Source of the DNA: Trichoplax adhaerens
Taxonomy: Eukaryota > Placozoa > Uniplacotomia > Trichoplacea > Trichoplacidae
NCBI RefSeq assembly: GCF_000150275.1
Contig: NW_002060950.1
Location: forward strand, 2,530,106-2,594,105
DNA length: 64,000 nucleotides
Direction of reading: 5' to 3'
The translations under genes were made by a program, and so were the position numbers. Below, in pieces: positions 36,425 to 47,389 of the stretch. The notes beneath the pieces were generated by a model that was not told where the DNA came from, ran no database searches, and was given only the letters and a program-made list of their open reading frames with translations. Positions within the stretch are counted from its first letter, which is position 1; every line of letters starts with the position of its first letter.

Positions 36425-37330
36425 CTAACGCTTTCTATCACAGTGATTATTTTCATCATCGATAGAGTCGCTAGAATCACTATCGCTATTATTATCAGAA
36501 TCATAATTATCGTCCCCATATTTGCCTAATTTAAGAAGCCTTGATTGATTAGAGTCAAAAATCTTAGCCACAATATCAGATAAAATGGCTATTTGATGAC
36601 TAGCAGGTTTACAGTACAGACGGCATCCACGGTGTTTCGAACGGCAAGGACCTTCAACAATATCATACGAATGATCACCTTTATTTTGCCGACATAACTC
36701 GGTAAATTCAATCCAATCTTCATATTCGCCACGATGAAAATATTTGTAGTTAAAATGGCATAACATTTGTTTGGGGACATGATATTCAATAATAGCGGCA
36801 TTATGAAAATTTCTTACGGCAAATCGAATGGCATCATCCATATTCCCGGTTACATAGAATCCGAAAACATCTAGTAATGAAATTGCAAAGTGATGTAATT
36901 CACTAATTCATATTTATGATAGCAATGGGGGGGGAAGCTAAAATTATAAATTGGATCAGGCTTTCAGAACATATGGGTAGAAGGTTTTACACGTCAAAAA
37001 GAAATACTAGTAACTCCCTGATTCAATAATCACTCAATCATTTTTCAGTCTAATAGATGATTTACAGCAATAACAATTTAAGTACATCATCGAATATTTT
37101 TATTGATCAAAAATCAAAAGCAATAGTGAAGTATTTCATATTCATGACTTACCTGCAGGACTAAAATCATGGAATAGATTATCTGGATGATTGATGTTAA
37201 TTCCTTTAGTCATAATTTTTTTAGCTGTAGTATAGCTAGTTGGATGAAATAACAAACCGCTACTTTCATAATTTTGATTATCTACAATTTGATCGAAAAT
37301 TGCAGGTAAATCCATCCTACGAGTAATCAT
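36425..37330 (-). CDS. DUF3990-like protein, ADP-ribosyltransferase fold (putative)
   Basis: Two exons, 37153-37330 and 36425-36870, joined in phase 1 by a GT-AG intron, giving 207 residues. Motifs in order: LLFHPTSYTTAKKIMTKGI, DFSPADVFGFYVTGNMDDAI, FAVRNFHNAAIIEYHVPK, EDWIEFTELCRQNKG, SYDIVEGPC. This matches my memory of the DUF3990 pattern (HGTS...GI...DFG-GFY-T...A..WA...V...W..FV...R...YD.V.GP), a family placed in the ART clan. The His of FHPTS and the Tyr of FYVT could be the NAD-binding pair; activity is inferred and may be lost. The C-terminus is an acidic Ser/Asp tail (DSDNNSDSDSSDSIDDENN) ending in basic residues, probably disordered. The start is uncertain: ATG at 37330 is used, but an acceptor-like CGTAG just downstream leaves room for an upstream exon. 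Related families occur in bacteria, fungi and protists, so transfer is possible. Confidence 0.6.
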
Positions 37331-40300
37331 TTGCAACGATCGAAGAAAAAACTTTGGTTAATTGAAAAACTTTTCTTCCAACTTCAGCCACTTCACTAAT
37401 TTGATTTACATCCAATACTTATGCTCATTATATAGTACTGTCAAATTAATTATCAATCAATTATCGTAACGCAATTTCGATAGCTTTGATGATTATAGTT
37501 ACTTTACTCTATTTTTATGACAACAAGTAATACGTACGTCCGCTTTGCTATCAATTTTTATCAGTAGAGCCGGAAGAGTATTTGATTTATGATATGATTA
37601 AAAGAACGATAAACCAGTCGATCTTCTAGTCAGAAAATAGTAAAAAGAATAATACAACAGCGTTTTAATATCTTTAGTTTGGCAATGATTGCAATCATAT
37701 TCCAAACTTTAAGCCCATTGTTCTACTGTCGACATAAAATTAAAACGGGATTATATTTTTTATGATAAATTCGTCGATACTACTATACTCATTGGTAAAT
37801 AATTAAGGTAAAATAAAATAGATTAATAACATTATATCGTTGCCATGATTATGATGACGATGACAATGTTAATAAATCTAATTTCTTTATCTGTGGTAGA
37901 AGACAATTAAGCACCGCGGACTGGAAATGAATCTAAATCTGTCCCTTCAATAGTTTCTACGAAGTGATGGATAATCGCGCACCTTTGTTAGAGCTATCAA
38001 TGCGCTGTTTACGTTAAATTTCATTACATCATTATTAAATTTTTGAATTAATTTTACGGTAATTACAAAGGAAATTCTGCCCATTTAATCAAGCTGGTAT
38101 TTAGGCATTTCGACGTAAATGAGCTATATATTTTCTCTTGCATAAATAATTAAGTACTCGAATACCTACAGCAAACAGTGCCCTTACCTTTCCATGCTTA
38201 TAAATAATTATCAAATCACTGCTTCGTAATTAAAAGTCTACAACCAGAACTAAAATCGTTTTTATTATATATCTCTATTATTTGTAAAATATGAACTACT
38301 TTATTGTGACTGCAGAAAATCCTTTCTTTGAAAGGATACAGCAGTAGAATCATGTTGAGAGAATAAAAGATTTTCCTTGCTGTTAATGAATTTTCAAGGC
38401 AAGCGGTAATAAGGTCATAACTACTTAATAAGAAGCATGTAATTTAATTTAGAATTTAACTCACTTTTAATACACCTAAAAATAGTGATACAATCAGTGG
38501 CAATAGAAATCTCACTACTAATCATTGTACACCTGGGCTTATCATGGTATCTTTAACAGAATTTTTCTTAGAAGCCCCTGACGTAATGCAATTCAGACTT
38601 TGTATTTATATAGAATTAATAATTTGGTATTGTAACTGGTTATTAACTTTATTCACTGCCTAAAATCTAAGTATTGCTCTTAACCGTTATAAAATTGATA
38701 TACTCGTATTGGGGATAAAACTATTGAGATGAAAGGCAGAACAGGAATAACAAGGCTAATTCTCTCTTATAAGAGTAATAATGAAAATTATCGCGATCCG
38801 ATTATTTTCAATCAAAGGGTTATTTTAAGCCAACCAGATAGCGCACAGGTACATCTACAGATTCTACAGGCATCTGTAAAAATTTTAAAATGCTATAGAG
38901 CTACATCATTCGATACTTACAACTTCGAATTTTAAAATATTGTAGAGCTACATGACTTACTACCCGCAACTTACAAGTACGGCAGTACGCAACTACTGTA
39001 TGAGAACTGCTTATTATCCACAGTATAACAAATATGGATAACACAACGATGGCAGAATTCGTTACGTAGTATATGATCGAAATTATCATTTCATGGTCGT
39101 ATTTACCATTTTATTTACACCTTATTTGTACCATGGGTACAATAAGTAACAGCATACGATGGGCATGAAAGAGTAATAACGTATCGCTTAATTTTTTTGG
39201 TAGATGAAAATGCAACCATTATTACTAAGTGAACTACCGCACAAATCAAACGAATAGCTGCCACATTAAAAGAGTCCTTCTAGTTTTTTAAATGTCAGAG
39301 TACATTAAGATTCCTTTTAACATTATCTTAAGGATAGCCTTGGATAAAGCTTTACATAAAAGCTTTTAATACCGTTTTTCAAAGGCTCTTGCCGTCAATC
39401 GATAAGTAAAAATAGCTTAAAATAGCGATTGGAAAATTCGTTCCCTTCCTTTTTTTGGGGGGGGGACGTTTTAATACGTATCGATTACATGCCCATGGTT
39501 AGGCGACTAATTAAGATTGCATTATAGATCTGTAGTAATGGATGATTAAGGCATAATACCAACAATTACATAACTCTCATATACTGTACTTACTGAAGCA
39601 ATATAAATATTGTTATGAGTTACGGTCGATCAGCAACGCGGCGGGTTAGTCTAGTGAATATAATATCTTAGCTATTGAATTTCTCTTTACTTGCATATCG
39701 ATAGTATGTCTGAAAATGTGCTTACCAGACCATTTCTTAACCAATACATTATTATACCTTAAAAATATTGTCGGTGAATATAGATGTTCATGCTTCAATT
39801 AGAATGGCATTTTAGAACAAAAAATCGTAACGCAAATACGAAAACGAATCTCAAGAGAATTTAACCGCTTCCTTTAATACAAGATGCATATATATCCTAT
39901 ATGGAGACCATACTCTGTCAAATTAGGGAAATAGAAGAAATGAATAACCGACAGTTGTACCTTGGACCAGGTTAAGCAGGAGGTGTGATATCTGCTTCCT
40001 TTTTCACACTTTAAACTTATCACTCCTAGATTTATCACAATTGTTAATATTCCTATCATGCGATAAGTCAAAAGTGCTAACACCAATGCAGTTATGAATC
40101 TAAAATATGTCCAACTGCACAGTTAACTATTAATATAAATCCTGTATCCCTTACTCCATACTCTGTACGTTATCAAAAGAGTAAATATGTGCTGGATACT
40201 ATACATGGCTAATTTGCAGAATTTATAATACTACTCATATGTATCAATATATGTGATGCACTATTACTATAGGTTATGAAATTTATTAGTTCCAAAGTCA

Positions 40301-40550
40301 TATTGATGATATCTTACACATTCCAATATAGCAGTTTTACGCTTTAAAACAAGATTATCACATCGGGGACAGGCTATTTTTATGGTTTCCAGCGCTAGAA
40401 AAATATCATTAATTAAGAATTATGCATCCAAAAATTATTCGATATGATTACTATTTTGCTTGTAATGTGGTCATCGACGTAAATGCAGAAATTATATCTG
40501 TTACCTTACTGATAAATATAGAAGATTTTTAATTTCTTTTACAGTATATA
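37331..40550. other. Intergenic stretch with no recognised gene
   Basis: AT-rich, with a few short open stretches (38729-38935 plus, 38901-39089 minus, 39874-40086 minus) that resemble no family. No repeat array was noted. A run of nine G residues occurs near 39460. Presumably the 5' flank of the DUF3990-like gene and the 3' flank of the putative CARD-like gene. Confidence 0.5.
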
Positions 40551-40551
40551 G

Positions 40552-40979
40552 TAGCTTGGGTAGGATTACGGAAGAGCTACCGTGTATACTCTAGATTTGC
40601 ACGTCTAAATTTAGTAGACTTCTTTTTATAGAGTTGAACAAGTCTTCCGTAATGAGGTATAAATTCTCCTTGAATCACCCGGGAATCAATCATTCCACGT
40701 GGCTTGCAGACCTTTTGCAAATTTTGGTAATCCCATACGAAATACGCCAGGGATTTTGGGGGTTAAACTAAGTGTTCTTAGGCTCGCACAAGAGAACTAA
40801 ACTAAACTAACATGGCCAATCCCTTACCGAAAGGTTCGTCTGCTGTAGTTGTTGCTTCGATAAAAATCAAGAAACCGTGCTCAGATATGAGGCCTATTTT
40901 AAGGGCCTGTTCAAACCATTTTTGATCAACTCTAGTTACAAGATGTAACAGCGATACTGCAACCTTTATATTACCTTGT
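40552..40979 (-). CDS. Putative exons of an unidentified minus-strand gene, CARD-like segment (partial)
   Basis: A 60-codon minus-strand open stretch (about 40806-40985) contains GNIKVAVSLLHLVTRVDQKW followed by FEQALKIGLISEHGFLIF. This resembles the second half (helices 4-6) of a CARD domain, as in caspase or RIG-I-type CARDs. It ends in PFG at a good donor (GTAAGG, about 40830). The next acceptor that keeps phase 1 (near 40660) leads to EFIPHYGRLVQLYKKK and a stop near 40552. The first half of a CARD was not found: upstream pieces on the minus strand at 41760-42205 are protein-like but broken by stops. The call rests on pattern memory only, and the gene could be real, a relic, or chance. 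Confidence 0.25.
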
Positions 40980-41083
40980 AGAGATTAGATATTGTATATT
41001 TTTATCATAATTATACTGAAACAAATTGATCTGTCGATCCTGTAGATAGTGGATACTATGAATGGCATTCATTTCCAAAAGTG

Positions 41084-41638
41084 ATGCTTGAAGATAGCTC
41101 TTTTATGACGAATCTTGCATCTAATACTTGCACATCGGACACACCTATGGACTTGTCTGAGCAGCTTATTGACAAGATGTCTTCGCAACTGTCTCTTAGC
41201 AATGGTTTTTCCCATCCGAATCAGCTACGAGTGTCATTGCCTGGGTTCCAGGATGAAATTCCTACTGCAGCTGACTCGATAGCCTCTAAATCAAGGTATG
41301 ATGGCAGCTGTTTGACAAGGATTAATGAGGAAGATGACGAAATTGAAATGAGTCATGCCGATTCCGAAATGGAAGATTTGGAAGAATTTGATTCTGAGAA
41401 TGATAGTGATGATAACAGCTACGATCCTGAAGCCAATTATGAGAATGATGTTAGCAGTGATACTGAGAATGGTGAAGAGTCTGATGCAGCAAGTGAAACA
41501 GGGACTGAATCGGATGGCAGCCTAACAAGATACATGCTCAACTACGAGAATATTGAAGACAGTGAAGATGAGGATAGTGATCTGGAATTTGATGCAGATT
41601 GGGATGAACTAGAGAGTGATAATGACAGCATTCCTTAA
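41084..41638 (+). CDS. Acidic Asp/Glu/Ser-rich protein, unknown function
   Basis: An open frame of 184 residues from ATG at 41084 to TAA. The first third is Ser/Thr/Leu-rich. The rest is strongly acidic: MSHADSEMEDLEEFDSENDS, then SDTENGEESDAASETGTESD, and the end DSDLEFDADWDELESDNDSIP. An AATAAA polyadenylation signal follows at about 41681. The frame stays open upstream to about 41030 and reads SGYYEWHSFPKVM, preceded by an acceptor-like CCTGTAG. It may therefore be the last exon of a longer gene whose upstream exons I could not find. Such acidic tails occur in many nuclear proteins and histone chaperones; no family is assigned. Confidence 0.55.
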   Translation: MLEDSSFMTNLASNTCTSDTPMDLSEQLIDKMSSQLSLSNGFSHPNQLRVSLPGFQDEIPTAADSIASKSRYDGSCLTRINEEDDEIEMSHADSEMEDLEEFDSENDSDDNSYDPEANYENDVSSDTENGEESDAASETGTESDGSLTRYMLNYENIEDSEDEDSDLEFDADWDELESDNDSIP

Positions 41639-43018
41639 TAGCCTTATATGTAGGGTAGAGATGTATATCATAGCCATCAATAAAATTGATACATTTTTCA
41701 CTAACTTATCGTAATCTGTGGAGTTTATATACCTCAAAGTAGTTGTGCTTAATCGTGCGGGTGAGCGAATAGCGCATTTTCTTCCTCTGTGTCGAACTGT
41801 ACTAAACCTAAGCTGCTTTTAAACTTGTCTTACCAATCCATATCGCATCCAGCATCTATTGATATTTGCACTACAGCATAATAATCAAAAATTTTAGACC
41901 TACAACTAAATACTGTATTACTGTAAATAGCTTGCGAAATAAGTTATGGGCAAGCGTAATTGCAACTAGCGATTGTTTCATTTTGCCCTAGCGGATTAAG
42001 AATACGAATGCGAATTGGAAGTCTGTATTGAAGGTTTTCAGACTCATTTACAATTCTTTTTCAACAACTATTTTAACAATCATTCACTAGCACAGACATC
42101 ACATATTGTGTTAAAGAGATGATTGTTCACTGATAAGCCAAAACGTTATACAGATCTAAATACAGCTTAATCCAATCCATATGCAGTAATGACAAATATG
42201 AATCCCTGAAAAGGAGATACGAAAGAAACCGAACGATTCGATCTCAGAAGAGGTAATGACTATACGCGTATCTCGGGACTATTCAGCTCCAAATATTAAT
42301 CGGTGGTGCAGTACTATTAAAACAAAGCGCTGTCCAAACTCATAGAAATGATACAGTTTACAGTGTTGCGTCAACTTATACACTATTGTATCAAACTTTC
42401 CTATATTGACCATTTTACATGAGAACCCTTTCAATAGTAAGCGCATGTTTCGAAATAGAAATACCTTAATAGGTTTATTTTAGTGCCATAATGAGTCATT
42501 ACAGTCAGCAAATCATTTATGCAGTTAGTTGAGGCGATCGCTTACTTCAAGTCTATAAAAATCGAGGCTATTGAAGGATGTATCTTCAATTCTCAAGTAA
42601 AATGATGGTACCAATCCAACATAGGCATTATTCGCGTTGCACACCTTCTCAAAGTGATCGTTTTCGAAGTCGTAGACAGAATTGGAATGCTGCCCATATT
42701 ATCAATTGTCTTGTGTTAAACCATCACGGAGATTTAAAATAATCATAACCATTTATAAATGTTGACTGCAAAAGTCATCCAACGTCTTCATTACATTTAC
42801 TTTTTTGCATGTTAAAATTATATATTATATAACAGATAATCTGTTTATACATGAGTGGAGCAATTACGTGATATACTTTTTACAATGATTATTCCATACA
42901 TTTACAAAATGGGGATACAAATTGAATCGACATAGCTGTACTGGAATCCGCAGCAAGGTGACAACTATGTTCCACAACATTACCTAAATAATAAAACTCC
43001 TTATATCGTGTATCTAAA
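41639..43018. other. Intergenic stretch with broken minus-strand coding-like pieces
   Basis: Begins with the 3' flank of the acidic ORF. On the minus strand, between about 42205 and 41760, several protein-like pieces share one frame but are separated by stops: DSYLSLLHMDWIKLYLD, NESENLQYRLPIRIRILNPL, KIFDYYAVVQISIDAGC and LGLVQFDTEEENALFAHP. Some can be spliced in phase, but others would need 36-base introns. It could be a decayed gene, part of the putative CARD-like gene, or chance. Nothing firm is called. Confidence 0.35.
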
Positions 43019-44016
43019 TCATACTGTTGTTGGTAAACTTAAAATACTATTCCGACATTCATCATAATTTTCCTGGTAATCTTGATTAGGCTTCACCAAT
43101 ACCACGCTAGTTGGGCGTTTAGTCATGCTGGATAAGCCCAAATCCTATCAAGAGAGGAACAAGCAGCTCTCAGTCACTATCCATATAATTTGCTATTAAC
43201 ACAACGCATCCTGTTTATTACTACAAAGGAGTATCATTCAGGTCACCAACGTAGCAACACAAGAGAACAACTTACTATCTTGGCGGGTATGTATACATAA
43301 GGTAAACCTTTCTCTTCACATAAAATCGGAACATGAGCGATCACATCGATAGGGGATATATCTCCAGCTATAACAACAAAGCCTTTTTCCTCTTTCCTTA
43401 GAGCTTTAACCACCTCTTTCACTCCACGTCTGAGATGTTTAGTCTTAGCACCTAAATTAAAGTAAATTGCACCGTGAATACATTGCAAAAAGTATGCAGG
43501 TTTACGCCAGCTTTAACAAACGACACATGATATCAGTGACTAAGGATGGTACAGAAATGACTTTATAGCTTAGAATTTGTCGCAATTAACATACTATCGA
43601 AACAGCCACTATATGACAGGACATGTCCAATCATGCACTCTATAATTCACGTTGATACAAGAGCACGGGCAGAGTAATGGATCCAAGATATTTTATTATA
43701 AGGAGTAAAATACCCCTATACGAGTGTATAGGCACAAAATTGAATATTGATCTCCAATCTGTTCTAATTTTAGTCTAACACTATCTATCGTAAGATACTG
43801 TAGCCGATTGGAAAAGTGAAGAGAAATGCCTTTACCTTTCTTGACAGTCTTGTAAAGTTTTTTCGTTAACTTTTTATCGGCCAACGGCTTTGCAATGACA
43901 TTCACCTGGCTAACGAGAACCTCGTATTCAGGCCTATCGCTGATATCAGTATTTATCGTACTATCATCTTTCGTTTTAGCTTTGTCTTCCTTGGCTGATT
44001 TCTTTGATTTCCCCAT
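43019..44016 (-). CDS. NHP2: H/ACA ribonucleoprotein subunit 2 (NHP2)
   Basis: Three minus-strand exons, 43836-44016, 43276-43451 and 43019-43144, sum to 483 bases, 160 residues plus stop (human NHP2, 153). It begins with a Lys-rich leader (MGKSKKSAKEDKAKTK) and continues with YEVLVSQVNVIAKPLADKKL and TKKLYKTVKKG. The L7Ae/Nhp2 core follows: HLRRGVKEVVKALRK, EKGFVVIAGDISPIDVIAHV, CEEKGLPYVYIPAK, DLGLSSMTKRPTSVVLVKP, and the C-terminal YDECRNSILSLP. Known role: core protein of H/ACA snoRNPs with dyskerin, NOP10 and GAR1, guiding rRNA pseudouridylation and stabilising telomerase RNA, in nucleolus and Cajal bodies. The start was chosen by homology; the open frame continues upstream to about 44247, but in GTACAGTACT-rich sequence, so that extension is probably not translated. 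Confidence 0.96.
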
Positions 44017-45189
44017 AATTAGGCTTTCTCTCTTAAACTGTGGAGGAGATTTCTGATGCTCTAGGCCTCCAGCCTCAAGGTTAACCTGCTGCTGAAATTG
44101 TGCAGTACTGAGCGCTTGTACGTACAGTCCCGTATCTACAGTACTTTGTAGCGTTGAGTACAGTACTGGACTGTACAGAACGCAATACTGAACCATCGAT
44201 GATAGACGACTACAATGAGTACGCGACTGAAGCGGTATTGCGTTCAATATAGTGCTAAAACACTAGTTTATGTCAATAGAGAAAGCCGTTGAATCGCTTT
44301 CACGATTTACGCCCCGTACAGTACTTTTGTAGCCAGCGTACAGAAGTTTTCCCACGTGCAACATAATATTCACTGTAAATAACCTCCATGCGCATTGCAA
44401 CCATGGACACTGGACAGTTGGACACCTACAGAAACAATTTCACCCTAAAAGTAAATGTGAGCGACTTTGGGGGATAAAATTGTTGCTATTGGAGTCCCTA
44501 ATGGCAACCAACGTCAAGTTTCGAACTTACGTGCAGTACTGTATCGCTTGGAGGAATTGTCCATCAAGTTTTTATAGACTACTACTTTAGAATACAGTCT
44601 TGTAGTAGTCCATGGTTAGTATGATGAACTCATGACAGACAGATGGGACGTCTCGACGGCATGACAATGACACCATTTATTAATTAATTAATATACATAA
44701 CATAAAGACAAATTAAATGATAATAAATACATGAAATAAATAGATATAAAGTGCTGCTTAAATGAATTCAATACTAACTTTAAACTAGCCGATAATGATT
44801 AACTTGGATCATATAAAAAGTTTTATACACATACATATGACTGAATGGCCTAAATAAAATACACTCTAACTCCAGTTAAGTTGAATATTTCATCCACATA
44901 ATTAAGATTACTCTGTACTAAATAACTGTTAAGACTCATGATTGTTCTTGACAGCAAACTTCAACTAGGCAATATGAAATCGGATACTTACCTTAATAAC
45001 GAATATAACACTTGTATAAATATTTAATATTAAGCATCTATTTATGTTAATATTATTTATGGTATGTTGTTAATAAGTTCGTTGCAGTAACTAAATATTT
45101 TAATATCCACAAATGATGGCTTTTACTAGATTGGAATGCGAATGGCAATTTAGGCAATCTTTTCACATGCTAAACAACAAGGCTTCCAG
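44017..45189. other. Intergenic region between NHP2 and Mpv17
   Basis: The NHP2 5' flank carries several TACAGTAC/GTACTGTA words (44120-44180 and near 44320), the same word as the field at 47.4-48.6 kb. The rest is AT-rich with no gene signal. It ends at the 3' end of the Mpv17-family gene, which is on the same strand. Confidence 0.6.
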
Positions 45190-47151
45190 CTACCCATGGT
45201 TTATAGATTTGTTGGTTATCCAGGCTAAATATGTGTTCCAAAATAAACTAGCTACGCCAACGTATGGAACTCTATCAATAAAATGAGACAGTATCCAATC
45301 AGAAATAGAAAATTATACCGCAGCATGTATCCTTATCCCAGACTACAAACGAATTTCTATTTGATATATATAATTAAGGATTACCTAAATTGAGTAGGCA
45401 TAAAATAAAAGGTAATAATTTGTGCTGCCGGCCAAAACTAAATGGATATAATCATTTATATCATTAAACAATTAACAACAAAGGGACTTTTATTTCTGTT
45501 ACCTTGTAACTATTGCCTAACGCTGACAGGTAATCCTATTACAATTTAGAAATTGTAAATAAGAAAATTGAAGCGTTATTTGAAAATAATAGCTCTAATT
45601 TTTATGTTATTCGGTTATTGAATGCAGTATATTAACCATAAGCGAATTACTGTACTTAAGTAAAATGTACATTATCCATTCAAGAGTAACGTAAAGGTAC
45701 ATTTTAAAATAATACAAAACAATATCAGCTCCAAGTTAAATTAAAATTGGCACGATATGTACTCGCTGAAATTTTCTTTGGATCAGTGCAAAGTTTTTGC
45801 CTTCCAGTAACGATGCTGTAGTAAAAATTGTCGCTAAAATACACGGAGAAAATACGGTCTTGTCGTATAATAAATAAAAAAGCTTGATTAATGTACATTT
45901 AACCGTACGTAGATTATTGGATATACATCATGCAAAAGTAGATTACAATAGCTCTTATTCATTCAAAAATATAAAATACAGACTTCTTCTCAGTCTCTAG
46001 ATCGACAGATAAAGATAGCCTAATTTAATTTTAAGAGTACCTGATCACATAGGAGTTTGCGCAAAGGAACTGCAACAGAAAAATAAATGCAAATTCAATA
46101 AAATAACATCATTTGGCTATTGGCATATAGAGTTGTTTGGCAGAGCTATAGTCATTAAAATTACAAGAAAAACATGAACTGCCTCTAGTGGAGATCATGC
46201 AACAAGGTTAGAATTGTACTTTCACCAACACAGTGTACACTCGTGCTTTCAATACTCTAGGCAAGGCATAGTCAATTACAGCAATCACACCGTGTCATTA
46301 AGAACAAAAGTACAAAAAAGCATCATCATCAATTTTAAATCTTACTATGCTTGAGAGGTGGCTTTATAATCCTATCTAGAAATCGATACCATACTACCAA
46401 GGCTGGTCCCTAAATTTATCAAGAGGGTCAAAATTTGATTTCATTATTTTAGCACAAATGGCTATCTTTGCAGGAATGGTTGAATACTCAAATACATATA
46501 AAATACTAGGATTGTCTTCTTCGAAATAGAAGTATTGATTGCAATCTAATAAGTTCTAAGTATTGACTACGGAGTACAATCAAAATTTATAGTATTCCTT
46601 CCATGCCTAGCATCATTTAAGTGAAAGAGTTGTATTGTCATTATCAAAATACCGTGAGGCAGAATCCAATCGTTGTCATTCGAAGTGTTCTCATAATATT
46701 ATGGTCAGAACCACGTCGTTCTACAACCTGCTGCGCTATGACATCACCCATTCCATTCAATGTTCCTAAAATCCGTTTTGGAAATGGCAGCAAGTCAGAT
46801 TTGAAACATAACTACAGAGTATGCAAGCTGGTTATTGATTAATTTGCAATAACTATCAAGGAAGAAAATGAATTGTTGACAGCAAGTACTGTATCAGCGA
46901 ATTGCACTATACGATGCCGGCTACGACCAGCTACGAACTGTTACTTGGTGTTTACATTTTCCTTCACCTATTACAAGCATCCTTATGACGTTAGCATAGT
47001 AGATTAGCTAAACACTATGCAGCCATCTATACTATTGAGTTATTGATGCATGGTAAAAATGGATCGATTGCATTGATGTACCTGTAGTGACAATTTGGCC
47101 CCAGACTGGATATTTCTGCAAGAATGAGGTGTAAATGCGCCATACTTTCAT
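45190..47151 (-). CDS. MPV17: Mpv17/PMP22-family membrane protein
   Basis: Eight minus-strand exons, 47082-47151, 46653-46765, 46346-46409, 46041-46069, 45763-45858, 45503-45535, 45385-45437 and 45190-45271, sum to 540 bases, 179 residues plus stop (human MPV17, 176). Family landmarks in order: MKVWRIYTSFLQKYPVWGQ, NGMGDVIAQQVVERRG, GPALVVWYRFLDRII, LRKLLCDQ, TVFSPCILATIFTTASLLEG, DYLSALGNSYK, FWPAAQIITFYFMPTQFR and VGVASLFWNTYLAW. Four membrane helices are expected. The family includes MPV17, MPV17L, MPV17L2 and PXMP2; MPV17 itself is in the mitochondrial inner membrane and needed for mtDNA maintenance. N-terminus and length fit MPV17 best, but a paralogue is possible. The acceptor of the fifth exon is an AAG. 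Confidence 0.94.
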
Positions 47152-47389
47152 TGCTCTTCAGAACACACTTCAAGTAGTGATCGATTGATTTGCTGGCTGC
47201 TGATGTATAATTTCTGCGTAAGGGATACGTTACAGAATGAGAGGAGTAGCTTTAACCTAAATGGTATTATTTCAATCGTTTTGATCAGATTCATTCAAGT
47301 TTTACGAGGTCCATGTCATGTCATGTTGGAGCAGGCTGTTGCAGAGTAGCAGTACAACTTTGCGCTTGATTTTTCACGTTCGTGTGCAC

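Noticed and set aside
41760-42300. A run of protein-like minus-strand pieces all in one frame, separated by stops, suggesting a decayed gene
   Set aside because: Some pieces splice in phase but others need 36-base introns, shorter than any secure intron seen here, and no family is recognisable. The number of stops is only moderately below chance for AT-rich DNA. Not called as a pseudogene.
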